A DNA stretch of 14,404 nucleotides, taken from assembly GCA_001275005.1 (NCBI GenBank), contig JWZX01001622.1, positions 1 through 14,404 on the forward strand, in the 5' to 3' direction. The position numbers and the translations under genes are program-made. Under the pieces are notes generated by a model. The model was not told the origin of the DNA. It did no database searches and saw only the letters and a list, made by a program, of their open reading frames with translations. This DNA comes from Chrysochromulina tobinii. Lineage: Eukaryota > Haptophyta > Prymnesiales > Chrysochromulinaceae. Positions within the stretch are counted from its first letter, which is position 1; each line of letters begins with the position of its first letter. Of the stretch, positions 1 to 9,630 are shown in pieces.

Positions 1-2
1 AG

Positions 3-2041
<2,039 letters not shown>

Positions 2042-3151
2042 ATGTCGGCGTCCGGCGTCGAGGGTGGACCCGACGCCGAGGAGCTGGCGAGCTTCACCTG
2101 GGGCGGGCAGCGCGCGCGCCCGCGCAAAGGCATCGAGCTCGTGATGAAGAAAGACGCTACGTACCTCAAGCCGCCGGGCTCGCTGCTCTCCAAGTGGCCA
2201 GGCCTGGGCGTGGGCGTGGAGGTCGAGTGCTGTGAAAACTGCAACATCTACATCCTGGACGCGTCGGAGCGCGTTCAGGTCTCCGAGTGCATCAACTGCC
2301 GCATCGTCGTCGGGCCGACGTGCGGCAGCGTCATGCTCTTCGAGTGCAAGGGCTGCACGATCACTGTCGCCTCGAAGCAGATCCGGCTTCGCGACTGCGT
2401 CGACTGCGACATGCGCGTCTTCGGCGCGGCGCACGAGTGCGTCGTCATCGAGACCAGCAAGAAGTTGCGCATCGGTGCCTGGGATCTCGCGTACGCTGGC
2501 CTCGCCGCCCAGTTCCGCATGACGGGCTGGGTGGACGAGGCGGCGGGCAAGTACGTCAACCATTCAAGCGCCATCCATGACTTCTCTCCGCCGAGCGGCG
2601 GTGGCAAGAACTGGGCGCCTCTCGCCGCCGACCCTACCGGCTGCTGGTGCGAACTCGTCGTCGAGGAGGTCGAGGGACTCACCGGCGGTAAGGTGAGCGA
2701 GGTGCGCGTCGCCACCCCCACCACCGAAGGCGCCGAGTGCCCTTGTGGGCAGAGCATCGTCGATTTGGGAAACGTGAAGCGTGAATGCATGTACGAAGCC
2801 AAGTGGTTCTCGGCCGCGGCCGAGGCGGCCGAGGCGATCGTCGCCAAGCGCGCCAAGGCCGCCGCCACCGCAGCCGCCACCACCGCCGCTGCCAAGCCCA
2901 AGGTCGCCGCCGCCACCGCAGCCGCCGCCGCCGCCGCCAAGCCCAAGGTCGCCGCCGCCGCCAAGCCCACGACGACAGGCAACAGCGGCGCAGCGGCGGC
3001 GGCGGACGCCCCCGCTAAGCCGGGGCTCCTCAGCCGCCTCTTGAGCTGGCTCTTTGGCGGCAAGAAGAGCGAGCCCTCGGCCGCCGTCGACCTGGCCGAC
3101 GTGAAGATCCAGGGCGACGCCAAGACGACGCAGGTGTGCATCGTGAGCTGA
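2042..3151 (+). CDS. RP2-like TBCC/C-CAP domain protein with C-terminal CaaX box
   Basis: This 369-residue protein carries the beta-helical TBCC domain (about residues 40-195) in the XRP2 form. Visible motifs are CENCNIYILD, CINCRIVVGP, GSVMLFECKGC, KQIRLRDC, VVIET and AIHDFSPPSGGGKNW. RP2 is the GTPase-activating protein for Arl3, which releases lipidated cargo at cilia and membranes. R115 and E137 align by motif with the human GAP residues R118 and E138. Human RP2 has an acylated N-terminus and a C-terminal NDPK-like domain; neither is present here. Instead an Ala/Lys/Pro linker (about 255-330) leads to an amphipathic LLSRLLSWLFGGKK segment and ends in CIVS, a Ras-like CaaX prenylation motif. 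ATG 2042 has A at -3, and the gene is a single exon. The family call is strong; Arl3 as partner is inferred. Confidence 0.88.
   Translation: MSASGVEGGPDAEELASFTWGGQRARPRKGIELVMKKDATYLKPPGSLLSKWPGLGVGVEVECCENCNIYILDASERVQVSECINCRIVVGPTCGSVMLFECKGCTITVASKQIRLRDCVDCDMRVFGAAHECVVIETSKKLRIGAWDLAYAGLAAQFRMTGWVDEAAGKYVNHSSAIHDFSPPSGGGKNWAPLAADPTGCWCELVVEEVEGLTGGKVSEVRVATPTTEGAECPCGQSIVDLGNVKRECMYEAKWFSAAAEAAEAIVAKRAKAAATAAATTAAAKPKVAAATAAAAAAAKPKVAAAAKPTTTGNSGAAAAADAPAKPGLLSRLLSWLFGGKKSEPSAAVDLADVKIQGDAKTTQVCIVS
2858..2970 (+). repeat. Ala/Lys/Pro coding repeat in the RP2-like linker
   Basis: Runs of GCC codons carry repeated AKPKVAAA units (KPKV encoded near 2895 and 2940) and a repeated GCCGCCACCGCAGCCGCC. 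The result is a flexible basic linker between the TBCC domain and the CaaX tail. Such GC-rich tracts are prone to replication slippage, so copy number may vary between strains. Confidence 0.75.
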
Positions 3152-3387
3152 GGGGATCCAGAGATCGGTGATCGGATCAGAGACCAATCGGGCGAGGAGA
3201 TCCCCGCGTTCCGCCCGCTAAGCTGTTAGCAGCAGCTTCTTCGAGTGAGCTGGACTCAGTGCTCGTTAACGTGCTGCGATACGTTGCAAACCCGTCGGAA
3301 AGTACGGAACTCCGGCAGGTAGCTCGTAATATGTTGACTCATAGAGGACGCGTCGCTCTCAAGAATGTGATCCTCTCGTTTTCCGCA

Positions 3388-3409
3388 CCCACCCCTCCCC
3401 CCACCCCCC
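3388..3409 (-). other. Putative G-quadruplex motif
   Basis: The plus strand has C-runs of 3, 4, 6 and 6 bases separated by single A or T bases. The minus strand therefore carries four G-runs of at least three with one-base loops, the most favourable class of G-quadruplex motif. It lies between the RP2-like and CapA-like genes, on the template strand of both. Confidence 0.7.
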
Positions 3410-3607
3410 ACCTGATTGCCTGTCACAATCCCGCCCGGTAGTATAGGGCAGCGAGCACCAGAGATCACACTGTGTGCTGGGAGAGAACGACCTCACTAGC
3501 GAAATTGAGTAGCCCGAGCGAGCGAGTACTCAGTACTTGTGTTGACCGAGGGGAGCGTAGCCGTCCTTTGAGACGGTAGTGGAGTGAGCGTGGGGGGACC
3601 GCGAAGA

Positions 3608-3627
3608 AACTGAACTGAACTGAACTG
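3608..3627 (+). repeat. AACTG microsatellite, 4 exact copies
   Basis: Four perfect tandem copies of AACTG lie about 80 bases upstream of ATG 3704. The repeat contains TGA in the frame of the downstream gene (3611-3613), which closes that frame upstream. Confidence 0.9.
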
Positions 3628-3703
3628 TGTGAACCAGCCTGCTTTCGTGATCGTGAACCAACCGCCTCGCCGGGAAATCGACGCGGACGGCCTCGTCCCG
3701 GCG

Positions 3704-5201
3704 ATGGCGGCCCGGCTGCGCCAGCAGGGCCGTGGCAAGGAGCTCGTGCTCGCCTTCGGCGGCGACGTCAACATCGGCGGCTTGATCGACCAGAGCCTTC
3801 CGCAGAGCGTGCCCGACGGCCGTGCACGCGCAGCGGCGAAGCGGCTGCGCCAGCAGCACCCGCTGCTGCAGCGCGGCATGCGGACGGCCGAGCTGTGGGG
3901 CGACTGCGCCGGCATCCTCGGCGAGGCGTCCATCACCGTCGTGAGCCTTGTCAGCCCGCTCACGCTGCACAGCCAGCGCTCGCGCGCCACCGGCGGCGGC
4001 TTCAAGCCGGAGACGCACCGGTCGCACCCGCTGAACGTGGAGGCGCTCGTGGACGCGAACATCGACCTGGTGAGCCTCGCCAACGGGCACAGCCTCGACT
4101 TCCGCGAGGACGGCCTGCTCGACACGTACGAGGCGCTCGACGCGGCGGGCATCCGGCACATGGGCTCGGGCATCGACCGAGCGACGGCGCTGCGCCCGAC
4201 GGTGATCTCAGCGCTCGGGCGCAAGCTCGCCTTCTTCGCGCTCTCGGCGGCGGGCGGCGGGCTGCGCGACGCCGCCGGGCAGGAGATGTGGGCCGCCAAC
4301 GAGCAGCGGGCGGGCATCGCGCACTTCGAGCTCTGGGAGGATGAGGGACGCGCCGAGATTTTGGCCGAGATGGCCCACGAGGTGCGCGAGCTGCGCGCGG
4401 CGCAGCGGATCTCACTCGTGATCGTCTCGGTGTGCTGGGGCACGCACGGCCCCGACGGGCGACCCCTCGCGGCCGGAGGCGCCGTGCCGCCCGTCATTCG
4501 CCAGTTCGCGCGCTCCCTGGTCACGGAGGTCGGCGTGCAGCTGGTGCACGGGCACGGCACCGGCGGCGCCTTGGGCCTCGAGGTACACGAGGGCGCGCCC
4601 ATCCTGTACTCCTGCGGCGCGCTGCTCGCGGATGAGCCCGCCGCCGGCGCCGCCAGCGCGGACGCGGGCGCGTCGTCGGCGGCGCGCCCCGACTTTGGGT
4701 ACATAGCACGGCTGATGCTGCGACCGTCCGACAACCTAGGGTGGGTCGAGCTACGGCCTGTGCAGAGCCGACTGCTGCAGGTCAACCAGGCGCGAGGGCG
4801 CGAACTCGCGCGCGCGCTCGGCGCCCTCGAGGCGCAGTGCCGCGCCCTCGGCTCCACGTGTCGTCGGTCGCGCGACGGGCTCGTCGTGTATGTGACCGAC
4901 TGGCCGCCGCGCGAGCCGCGAGCGCCTGTGCCCGCCGCTCGTCGCTTACGGCGCGAAGCGGCCGAGGCGGCGGCAGAGCTCGAGGGCGTGCGTCTCGATA
5001 AAATCAGCGGCGCCCCCCTCACCGGCGGCGTGCGCACCGATGGCAGACGACGCGCCTCGACCCGGTGGCAAACGCTCGGGGACGACGTGCCGCACCGTCT
5101 GGCGGCCGGCGGCGACGAATGGCGTCTCGCGACCGTCTTCCGCGCGCTCCAAGGTTGGTGGACTACTGGTCGTCTGCCGTGGAGCGGCGGCGCGCAAGTC
5201 G

Positions 5202-5251
<50 letters not shown>

Positions 5252-5329
5252 AGTGGCGGCGGAGGCATGCCTTGGACAAGGAGGCACGTACAGCTGCACG
5301 AGGACCCTAACCTGGAGGAGGGTATCGAG
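3704..5329 (+). CDS. CapA-like (PGA_cap, metallophosphatase-fold) protein
   Basis: The first 310 residues follow the CapA family: LAFGGDVNIGG (D21), ANIDLVSLANGHSLDF with GLLDTYEALDAAGIRHMGSG, VIVSVCWGTHG, VHGHGTGGALGLEVHEGAPILYSCGALLAD. CapA proteins act in bacterial poly-gamma-glutamate capsule synthesis; the role of eukaryotic homologues is not established. Several positions that are usually metal ligands differ: the NLE site reads SLV, ANNH reads ANGH, HWG reads CWG, and HHPH reads HGHG. ATG 3704 is the first ATG after the in-frame stop at 3611. From about residue 330 the sequence is Ala/Arg-rich, then a poly-Gly run. A strong GAG|GTGAGC donor lies at 5329/5330; without splicing this frame ends at 5626. 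The C-terminus probably continues in another frame (next CDS). The family is secure; catalytic activity is doubtful. Confidence 0.8.
5210..5269 (+). repeat. GGC trinucleotide tract (poly-Gly)
   Basis: Fourteen consecutive Gly codons, one Ser, then four Gly codons lie within the CapA-like frame. Further GGC tracts follow at about 5343-5380 and 5580-5596. These are slippage-prone and a plausible site for assembly indels. Confidence 0.9.
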
Positions 5330-5384
5330 GTGAGCAGTTGGGGTGGCGGCGGCTGGGGCGGCGGCGGCGGTGGCGGTGGCGAGG

Positions 5385-5641
5385 ATGCTCACGCCGCCGC
5401 CACCCTGGGCGGCGAGGGGGATGGATGTGCACCCGACGAGGGCTTCGAACTCGCGCGCCTTCCGCGCCCGCCACGGCGCGTGCGCACCGCCGCGCAGCGT
5501 GACGAAACCCTCGCCCATGCCAACGGCGACGCCCACCACGGCGCTCTCGACGAGCCTGCGGCCGCGGCCGCCACTAGAGGCGGCGGCGGCGGCGGGGCTG
5601 TCGGTGCTCGGGCTCTCGTCGGATGAGGACGATCTAGGCGA

Positions 5642-5672
<31 letters not shown>

Positions 5673-6158
5673 AAGGAGGACGGGGTGGGTCATAGACGTG
5701 GCCAGTTCGGCGGGCGCGGAGGGCGCGGCCGGTCGCCGCAGCGCGATCTCGCCAGCGATCTCGCCAACCTGTGGTCCTCACAGAACCCATCGCCGCCCAA
5801 GCACTCGCCGCTGCGCACGTCCCTTCACACGCCCCTTCACACGTCCCTCCGCCACCAAGCGGCCACTCCCCCGAGCAGCTCGCCTTTGGCTCATAGCTCG
5901 CAACGCCGGAAGGCGTCACCGCGTCTCTCTCCCCGACCTCAGCTCTCCCCCGGCGCGGGGGCGATAGTCTCGCGCCGTGATGGGCCAAGCGCCTCTCCCG
6001 GCGCGGGGGTGATGGGCTCGCGCTGGGGCTGGGCCAGCGCCACCCCAGCCTCATCCGAGCAAGGCCTCCTCGAGCCGCAAGTGTACGACGACGTGGACGA
6101 GGAGGACGAGCCCTTACCTCTGGACGAGCTCTTGCAGAGCCTGCGCGGCAAGAGGTGA
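5385..6158 (+). CDS. Probable C-terminal exon/tail of the CapA-like gene (disordered, acidic)
   Basis: This frame differs from the upstream CapA-like frame and ends with TGA at 6156-6158. It has strong GC3 codon bias and reads as a disordered protein: an SSDEDD(L)GDDEDEDED acidic run, an RGGRGRSPQ basic patch, SPPKHSP and HTPLHTSL repeats, two copies of an LSPGAG/ASPGAG-like unit, and a final DDVDEEDEPLPLDELLQSLRGKR. I recognise no domain. It may join the CapA-like gene by splicing donor 5329 to an acceptor at 5579 (the only AG between 5340 and 5580 giving the right phase), or by a one-base indel in the GGC tract. An independent gene starting at ATG 5385 is possible. Coding is likely; gene membership is not certain. 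Confidence 0.55.
5643..5672 (+). repeat. GACGAG hexamer, 5 exact copies (Asp-Glu run)
   Basis: Five perfect tandem GACGAG units encode alternating Asp-Glu in the acidic tail of the preceding CDS. Confidence 0.95.
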
Positions 6159-6251
6159 GAGGTTCATTTTTATGATGTGTCTCAATCGTCAATTACGACT
6201 CACCATTCACACTCCGAAGATTCCTCCCTCTGTGCGACGAATCTTTCTTTC

Positions 6252-7931
6252 ATGCTAATTACTGCGCTGGCTGTAGTCGGCTTCCTTGTGGCGCGAGCGG
6301 CGCGCGCGCCTCCTGCGGCGCGTGCATCCGTCCTCATCCCTCCTCATCCGGCCCGTGCATCCGTCCACGCAAAGTTTACCGAGGCTGCCCTTGCCGCTGC
6401 ATTTGCCACCAAGAATCAAGGCGAGAATGAAGGTGCTGCACAGAGAGAGACGGGCACGGAGAGGCTCACCCTCGAGGAACAGGAGGAGCGAGTCATCGCA
6501 GCCATCCGCGCGGGCCTCCATGCTGGGGCCGAGTTGAAGATCGGAAAGGTGGCAACCTCCTTGGGCGATTTCGGCAAGGCCTGTGGCGGAGTCGCTCAGA
6601 CGTGGCTGACCCCAATGCAGCTTGAGAATTGCGCTTTCTTCTGGACGGGAGGCTGGACGCTGTTTACGCGCGATCTCAAACGAGGCCGTCTCGCGCTGCG
6701 CGATCTGAAACCAAGCCTATGGTTCGGACTTCTGGCCATCAACACGTTTCCGTACACGCCCCTGCTCGTGCCTCTGGTTAGCAAAGCTGTCAACAGCTCC
6801 GACGCCGCCTTTGTGCCTGCCCCTTTCCAAGCGTCGCGTCTCGCGGCGCTCAAGCGTCTCCTTCGTGACCCAGGCATCGATGCGAACCTAACCCTTGACG
6901 AGGGCGTCCGCTTCTTCTCGGACGGCACTCGGATGCTCCTTCGTGATGCACTCCGCAATCAGCTCGGGTCATATGGTGACTCAGCCTCCTCTTTCGGCTG
7001 GTTCGCGCTGCTCTGCGCCTCGACCTTCCCACTCACGCCGCTGCTCATACCCATCATCGACAAGCGAAGGCCCGACGGCCTGCAGAGCGACTACGTACCC
7101 TCGGCCTACCGCGCACATCGGCTCGCGGCATTTGGACGCTACCGTGCCTTGGCCACCGCCGCCCGGGCGCGCACGCCGATCGAGACGATTCACGCCGCTG
7201 CTGCGGCCGAGGGTGAGCTTCTCGCGGTCCTCTGATGGCCGCTGATTGCCTCTGATTGTATTGGATGGCCTCCCTCATCAGGTGCGGCCGAGGGAGAGCT
7301 TCTCGCGACGCGCCCAGCGCCCGCGGAGCTTCTCGCCGCGATTGTGGCGCTCGATGCACGCCCTGCTGGCCGCGAGCGCTTCCTCGAGGAGCTCGCCGGG
7401 GGCGGACCTCCGGGGCAGCGGTGGCGGCTGCTCTACACGGCGGGAGCGGATGCTGTGAGCGCCGCACGTAAGGCATGCCGGTCGGCCTCGTCGCCCTCGT
7501 CGCCCTCGTGGCAAGACGGTCTGAGCGAGGCTGTGCTGCCGTGGACGAAGCTCAAGCACGGGCTGTACGTGGACCAGCTCGTCACCGCCATCCAGCGCTT
7601 CGACTCCTCGACGTTTGAGAACGAGAATGGAATCTTGGGCGTCCTAGGAGTCGATTGGATCCGGCTCACGGTGCACGGGCCATTCAAGTGGCCGCAGCCC
7701 GAGAAGCGAGCGATCTGTGCCTTCCAACCGACGGTGATGAAGCTCTCGCTCGGACCGCTCGCCTGGGAGTTCCCGATGACGGCGGAGACAGCTGCAGCTG
7801 CAAGCACGCCCTCGTTTGACGAGCAGCCGGTGACGAAGCTGCCCTTCTTCAAGTTTGTCCTGGTGGACGAACTGGTCGCCGTGGCACAGGGCCGCTCCGG
7901 AGGCGTCGCGTTGTGGGTGAGAATGAAGTAG
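6252..7931 (+). CDS. Plastid-targeted protein: two LETM1-like repeats fused to a PAP/fibrillin domain
   Basis: Two exons, 6252-7212 and 7282-7931, encode 536 residues. The N-terminus is a signal peptide (MLITALAVVGFLVARAARA) followed by an Ala/Pro/Arg-rich stretch with few acidic residues. This looks like the bipartite leader used for secondary plastids. Residues 157-175 (WFGLLAINTFPYTPLLVPL) and 250-268 (WFALLCASTFPLTPLLIPI) are the cores of two internal repeats 93 residues apart. Each is followed by an (F/Y)VPxx(F/Y) and an RLAA motif, and both resemble the hydrophobic-proline part of the LETM1 domain. The second exon encodes a PAP/fibrillin (plastid lipid-associated) domain from RWRLLYTAG through HGPFKWPQPEKRAICAF to PFFKFVLVDELVAVAQGRSGG. 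The fibrillin exon has no in-frame ATG before 7737, so it needs the upstream exon. The fibrillin domain and plastid targeting are good; the LETM1 assignment is moderate. Confidence 0.78.
7202..7307 (+). repeat. 25-nt direct repeat pair spanning an intron, 81 nt apart
   Basis: Copies at 7202-7226 and 7283-7307 share TGCGGCCGAGGG and GAGCTTCTCGCG, with one mismatch between these halves (T at 7214, A at 7295). That single T creates the GT donor used by the intron. The spacing of 81 nt equals 27 codons. Confidence 0.9.
7213..7281 (+). other. Spliceosomal intron (69 nt) with embedded direct repeats
   Basis: Donor GAGG|GTGAGC and acceptor CCTCATCAG|GTGCGG leave phase 1 on both sides, so splicing removes the in-frame TGA at 7233-7235 and joins the two open frames. 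Other nearby AGs (7291-7292, 7297-7298) would break the frame. Confidence 0.75.
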
Positions 7932-7938
7932 CAATTAT

Positions 7939-7968
7939 TGCGGAGCCCCGCGCTCCGGGGGCTCCGCA
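7939..7968 (+). other. Perfect 11-bp hairpin just after the fibrillin gene stop
   Basis: TGCGGAGCCCC (7939-7949) pairs perfectly with GGGGCTCCGCA (7958-7968) around an 8-base loop GCGCTCCG. It starts 8 bases after the TAG stop at 7929-7931, so it would lie in the 3' UTR. It may affect mRNA end formation or stability, or be the end of an inserted repeat. The function is unknown. Confidence 0.8.
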
Positions 7969-8347
7969 CTTTAACTACCGCTGAGCGCGCGTCCTAGGAT
8001 TTCCATGGCTCCTCGCGGGGCTTTTGCGGCCATACGCCGGCCGTCCGTCAAGTGCGAGGCGGGGAGGGCGCGAGGCGGGGCGCGCGCTCGGACATTCTGG
8101 TCGAGCGGCGGGCTGGTGAGGGTGGTCAAGCGCTCTCCGGCTCGGAGCTTCCTCGCCCATCCTCGGCGGCGTGCGCACACGCCAAACGGGCTGTTTGGGC
8201 GGCCGCGGCCCAAGGTGGGCGGCGCAGGCGGTATGGCACGGGAGCGCCGGCGCGTCGCGCCCACGCACGATCGTACGAGCGCGGCAGCGCGCGCGCGAGC
8301 GTGCGTCCGCCGAAGGCTCTTTCGCTGACGACCTCAGCCAGGCTGCG
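7969..8347. other. GC-rich intergenic sequence, no supported gene
   Basis: Open frames exist on both strands in several phases, as expected in very GC-rich DNA. They are Arg/Ala-rich, overlap one another and show no recognisable domain. I assign no gene. Confidence 0.55.
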
Positions 8348-8768
8348 TTCGAACGCGCGGGCGCCGCAGCCTGGCAGGCGGCCTGTGGCGCCGCATGCTT
8401 CCGCCCGCCGACCGCCCGGCTGCGTCTGTGGCGTCCGAGCGACGCGCGCAGCGCGCAGCGAGGCGCCGATGCCAGCACGGCTGCGCGGGTGCCGCAGGCG
8501 TTTGTACGCGCGAGTGCCGCAGCCTGCAGTCTGCCAATGGCGCCGTCGGCTTCCGCCCTTCGACCGCCCGGCTGCGTCTGAGGCGTCCGGGCGGTCGGCG
8601 GAGCGCGGAGCGAGGTGCCGATGCCAGCCCTGTTGCGCGTGCGCCACAGGCGTTTGAACGCGCGAGCGCCACTTCCTGCCAGGCTCCCTTGGCGCCATAG
8701 GCTTCCGCCTGCTGACCGCCCGGCTGCGTTTGAGGCGTCCGAGCGACGCGCGGAGCGCGGAGCGAGGA
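8348..8768 (+). repeat. Tandem repeat, about 152-bp unit, three diverged copies
   Basis: Units begin at 8348, 8501 and 8653 with TT(C/T)G(A/T)ACGCGCG and run to about 8768, the last copy being partial. Conserved blocks in each are a CTTCCGCC, then GACCGCCCGGCTGCGT, GAGGCGTCCGA/G and GAGCG(C/A)GG-like sequence. The first two units also share GCCGATGCCAGC. The period is 153 then 152 bp, so no single frame is kept. The long minus-strand ORF across it (repeating SDA/TARTPQTQPGGR-like peptides) is more likely a by-product of repetition and GC content than a protein. Confidence 0.8.
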
Positions 8769-8782
8769 AGATATAATCTGTG

Positions 8783-8813
8783 CTCGACATCGTCGTCACG
8801 CGACGGTGTCGAG
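8783..8813 (+). other. 13-bp hairpin adjoining the tandem repeat
   Basis: CTCGACATCGTCG (8783-8795) pairs with CGACGGTGTCGAG (8801-8813) around loop TCACG, with a single G-T wobble. It begins about 14 bases past the end of the 152-bp repeat array, next to an AT-rich ATATAAT. Confidence 0.75.
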
Positions 8814-8856
8814 TGCGTCCTTTGCGTTCCCCGAGGGGGGCACGCCAGATCGGGCG

Positions 8857-8904
8857 CGTGCTGCGTGTCGCGTGCTGCGTGTCGCGAGCTTAGCTTAGCT
8901 TAGC
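8857..8904 (+). repeat. Two short tandem repeats (14-mer x2, AGCTT x3)
   Basis: CGTGCTGCGTGTCG occurs twice exactly at 8857-8870 and 8871-8884. It is followed at once by three copies of AGCTT plus a partial copy at 8887-8904. Confidence 0.9.
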
Positions 8905-9141
8905 TCGGCTCACGTTTGAGCAGTTTGTGCAGACGATTGTAGTGAAAACTGTGTCTGTAAGAGATGTTTCCATGTTATATTGACGACGATATAGGCTATA
9001 GGCGTAAGTTCATAACGGATCGGCTATTACAGATGAAGAACCAATGTGAAGAACAAGGGCCCCACACCGGCCACCGCCCGGCCCTGGGCCCTGCTCGCGC
9101 CCACTCGCCACTGCCCCAGGGCTGGGCCTCAATTGTAAATA

Positions 9142-9155
9142 TTTGGCTAGCCAAA
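9142..9155. other. 14-bp perfect palindrome
   Basis: TTTGGCTAGCCAAA is a perfect dyad in an AT-rich pocket (AATTGTAAATA precedes it). It could be a dimeric protein-binding site or chance. No gene start lies close to it. Confidence 0.6.
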
Positions 9156-9630
9156 GGAGCCAATGTCGGTCCTTCCGGTGGGGTAGGGACCCTTCGGTGT
9201 GAACATGGCTCCGCAACCACTTTCCCAAACCTTATCGTTGGCGTACTACGAGCCGCAGCGTCCGGTCCCTTGGTGTTCGACTTGGCGTGGGCGCGTGGAA
9301 GGCGCGTGGCATCATAGATCATTCCTCGAGAAGACAGAAGAGTAAGAATTCGTTAAGCACTCAAATTTTGCTTGTTTTATCATGTATGATTATGTTCTGA
9401 CCCCAACGTAACCCCAACGAGACCGCCCAGCCACAGGGCGAGGGAGCGTACAAAACGAGACGAACATGGTTTTCGTTCCATGGCACCCGTGTACCTCGGC
9501 AACCGTGAACGCGCCAGCCGTGGCTTCGAGCCCCACCAGACCCCCGGACGACCCGGACGGCATGCAATTCTCCGTGTGCGCACGGAAAATCTCTCGCAAA
9601 TCTTTCGTCCACATGTTTCCGAAATTAAAA

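Larger units (their letters stand above)
3152..3703. other. Intergenic region without a supported gene
   Basis: This is the 3' flank of the RP2-like gene and the 5' flank of the CapA-like gene. It contains GATC-rich sequence at 3156-3183, a C-rich tract (separate entry), two palindromic AGTACT hexamers one base apart around 3527-3539, and an AACTG repeat just before the coding region. I recognise no coding or RNA gene. Confidence 0.6.

Noticed and set aside
2275-3187. Two long minus-strand ORFs opposite the RP2-like gene
   Set aside because: They are antisense to a well-conserved TBCC domain and have no independent support.
3496-5268. 590-codon minus-strand ORF opposite the CapA-like gene
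   Set aside because: It is Pro/Arg/Ser-rich with a poly-Pro run opposite the GGC tract. The plus strand carries clear CapA motifs, so this is a shadow.
6172-6251. ATG pair at 6172 and 6175 as start of the LETM1-like/fibrillin gene
   Set aside because: Both are in a different frame, which stops shortly before 6252. ATG 6252 gives a proper signal peptide in the correct frame.
8340-8360. GTTCGAAC resembling a tRNA T-loop
   Set aside because: No acceptor, D-arm or anticodon arm can be built around it, and the sequence recurs as part of the 152-bp repeat.
7975-8799. 274-codon minus-strand ORF over the 152-bp repeats
   Set aside because: It begins at a non-ATG codon, is Ala/Arg-rich and low in complexity. 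Its internal repeats follow the DNA repeat, whose 153/152 spacing does not hold frame. Several other frames are equally open.
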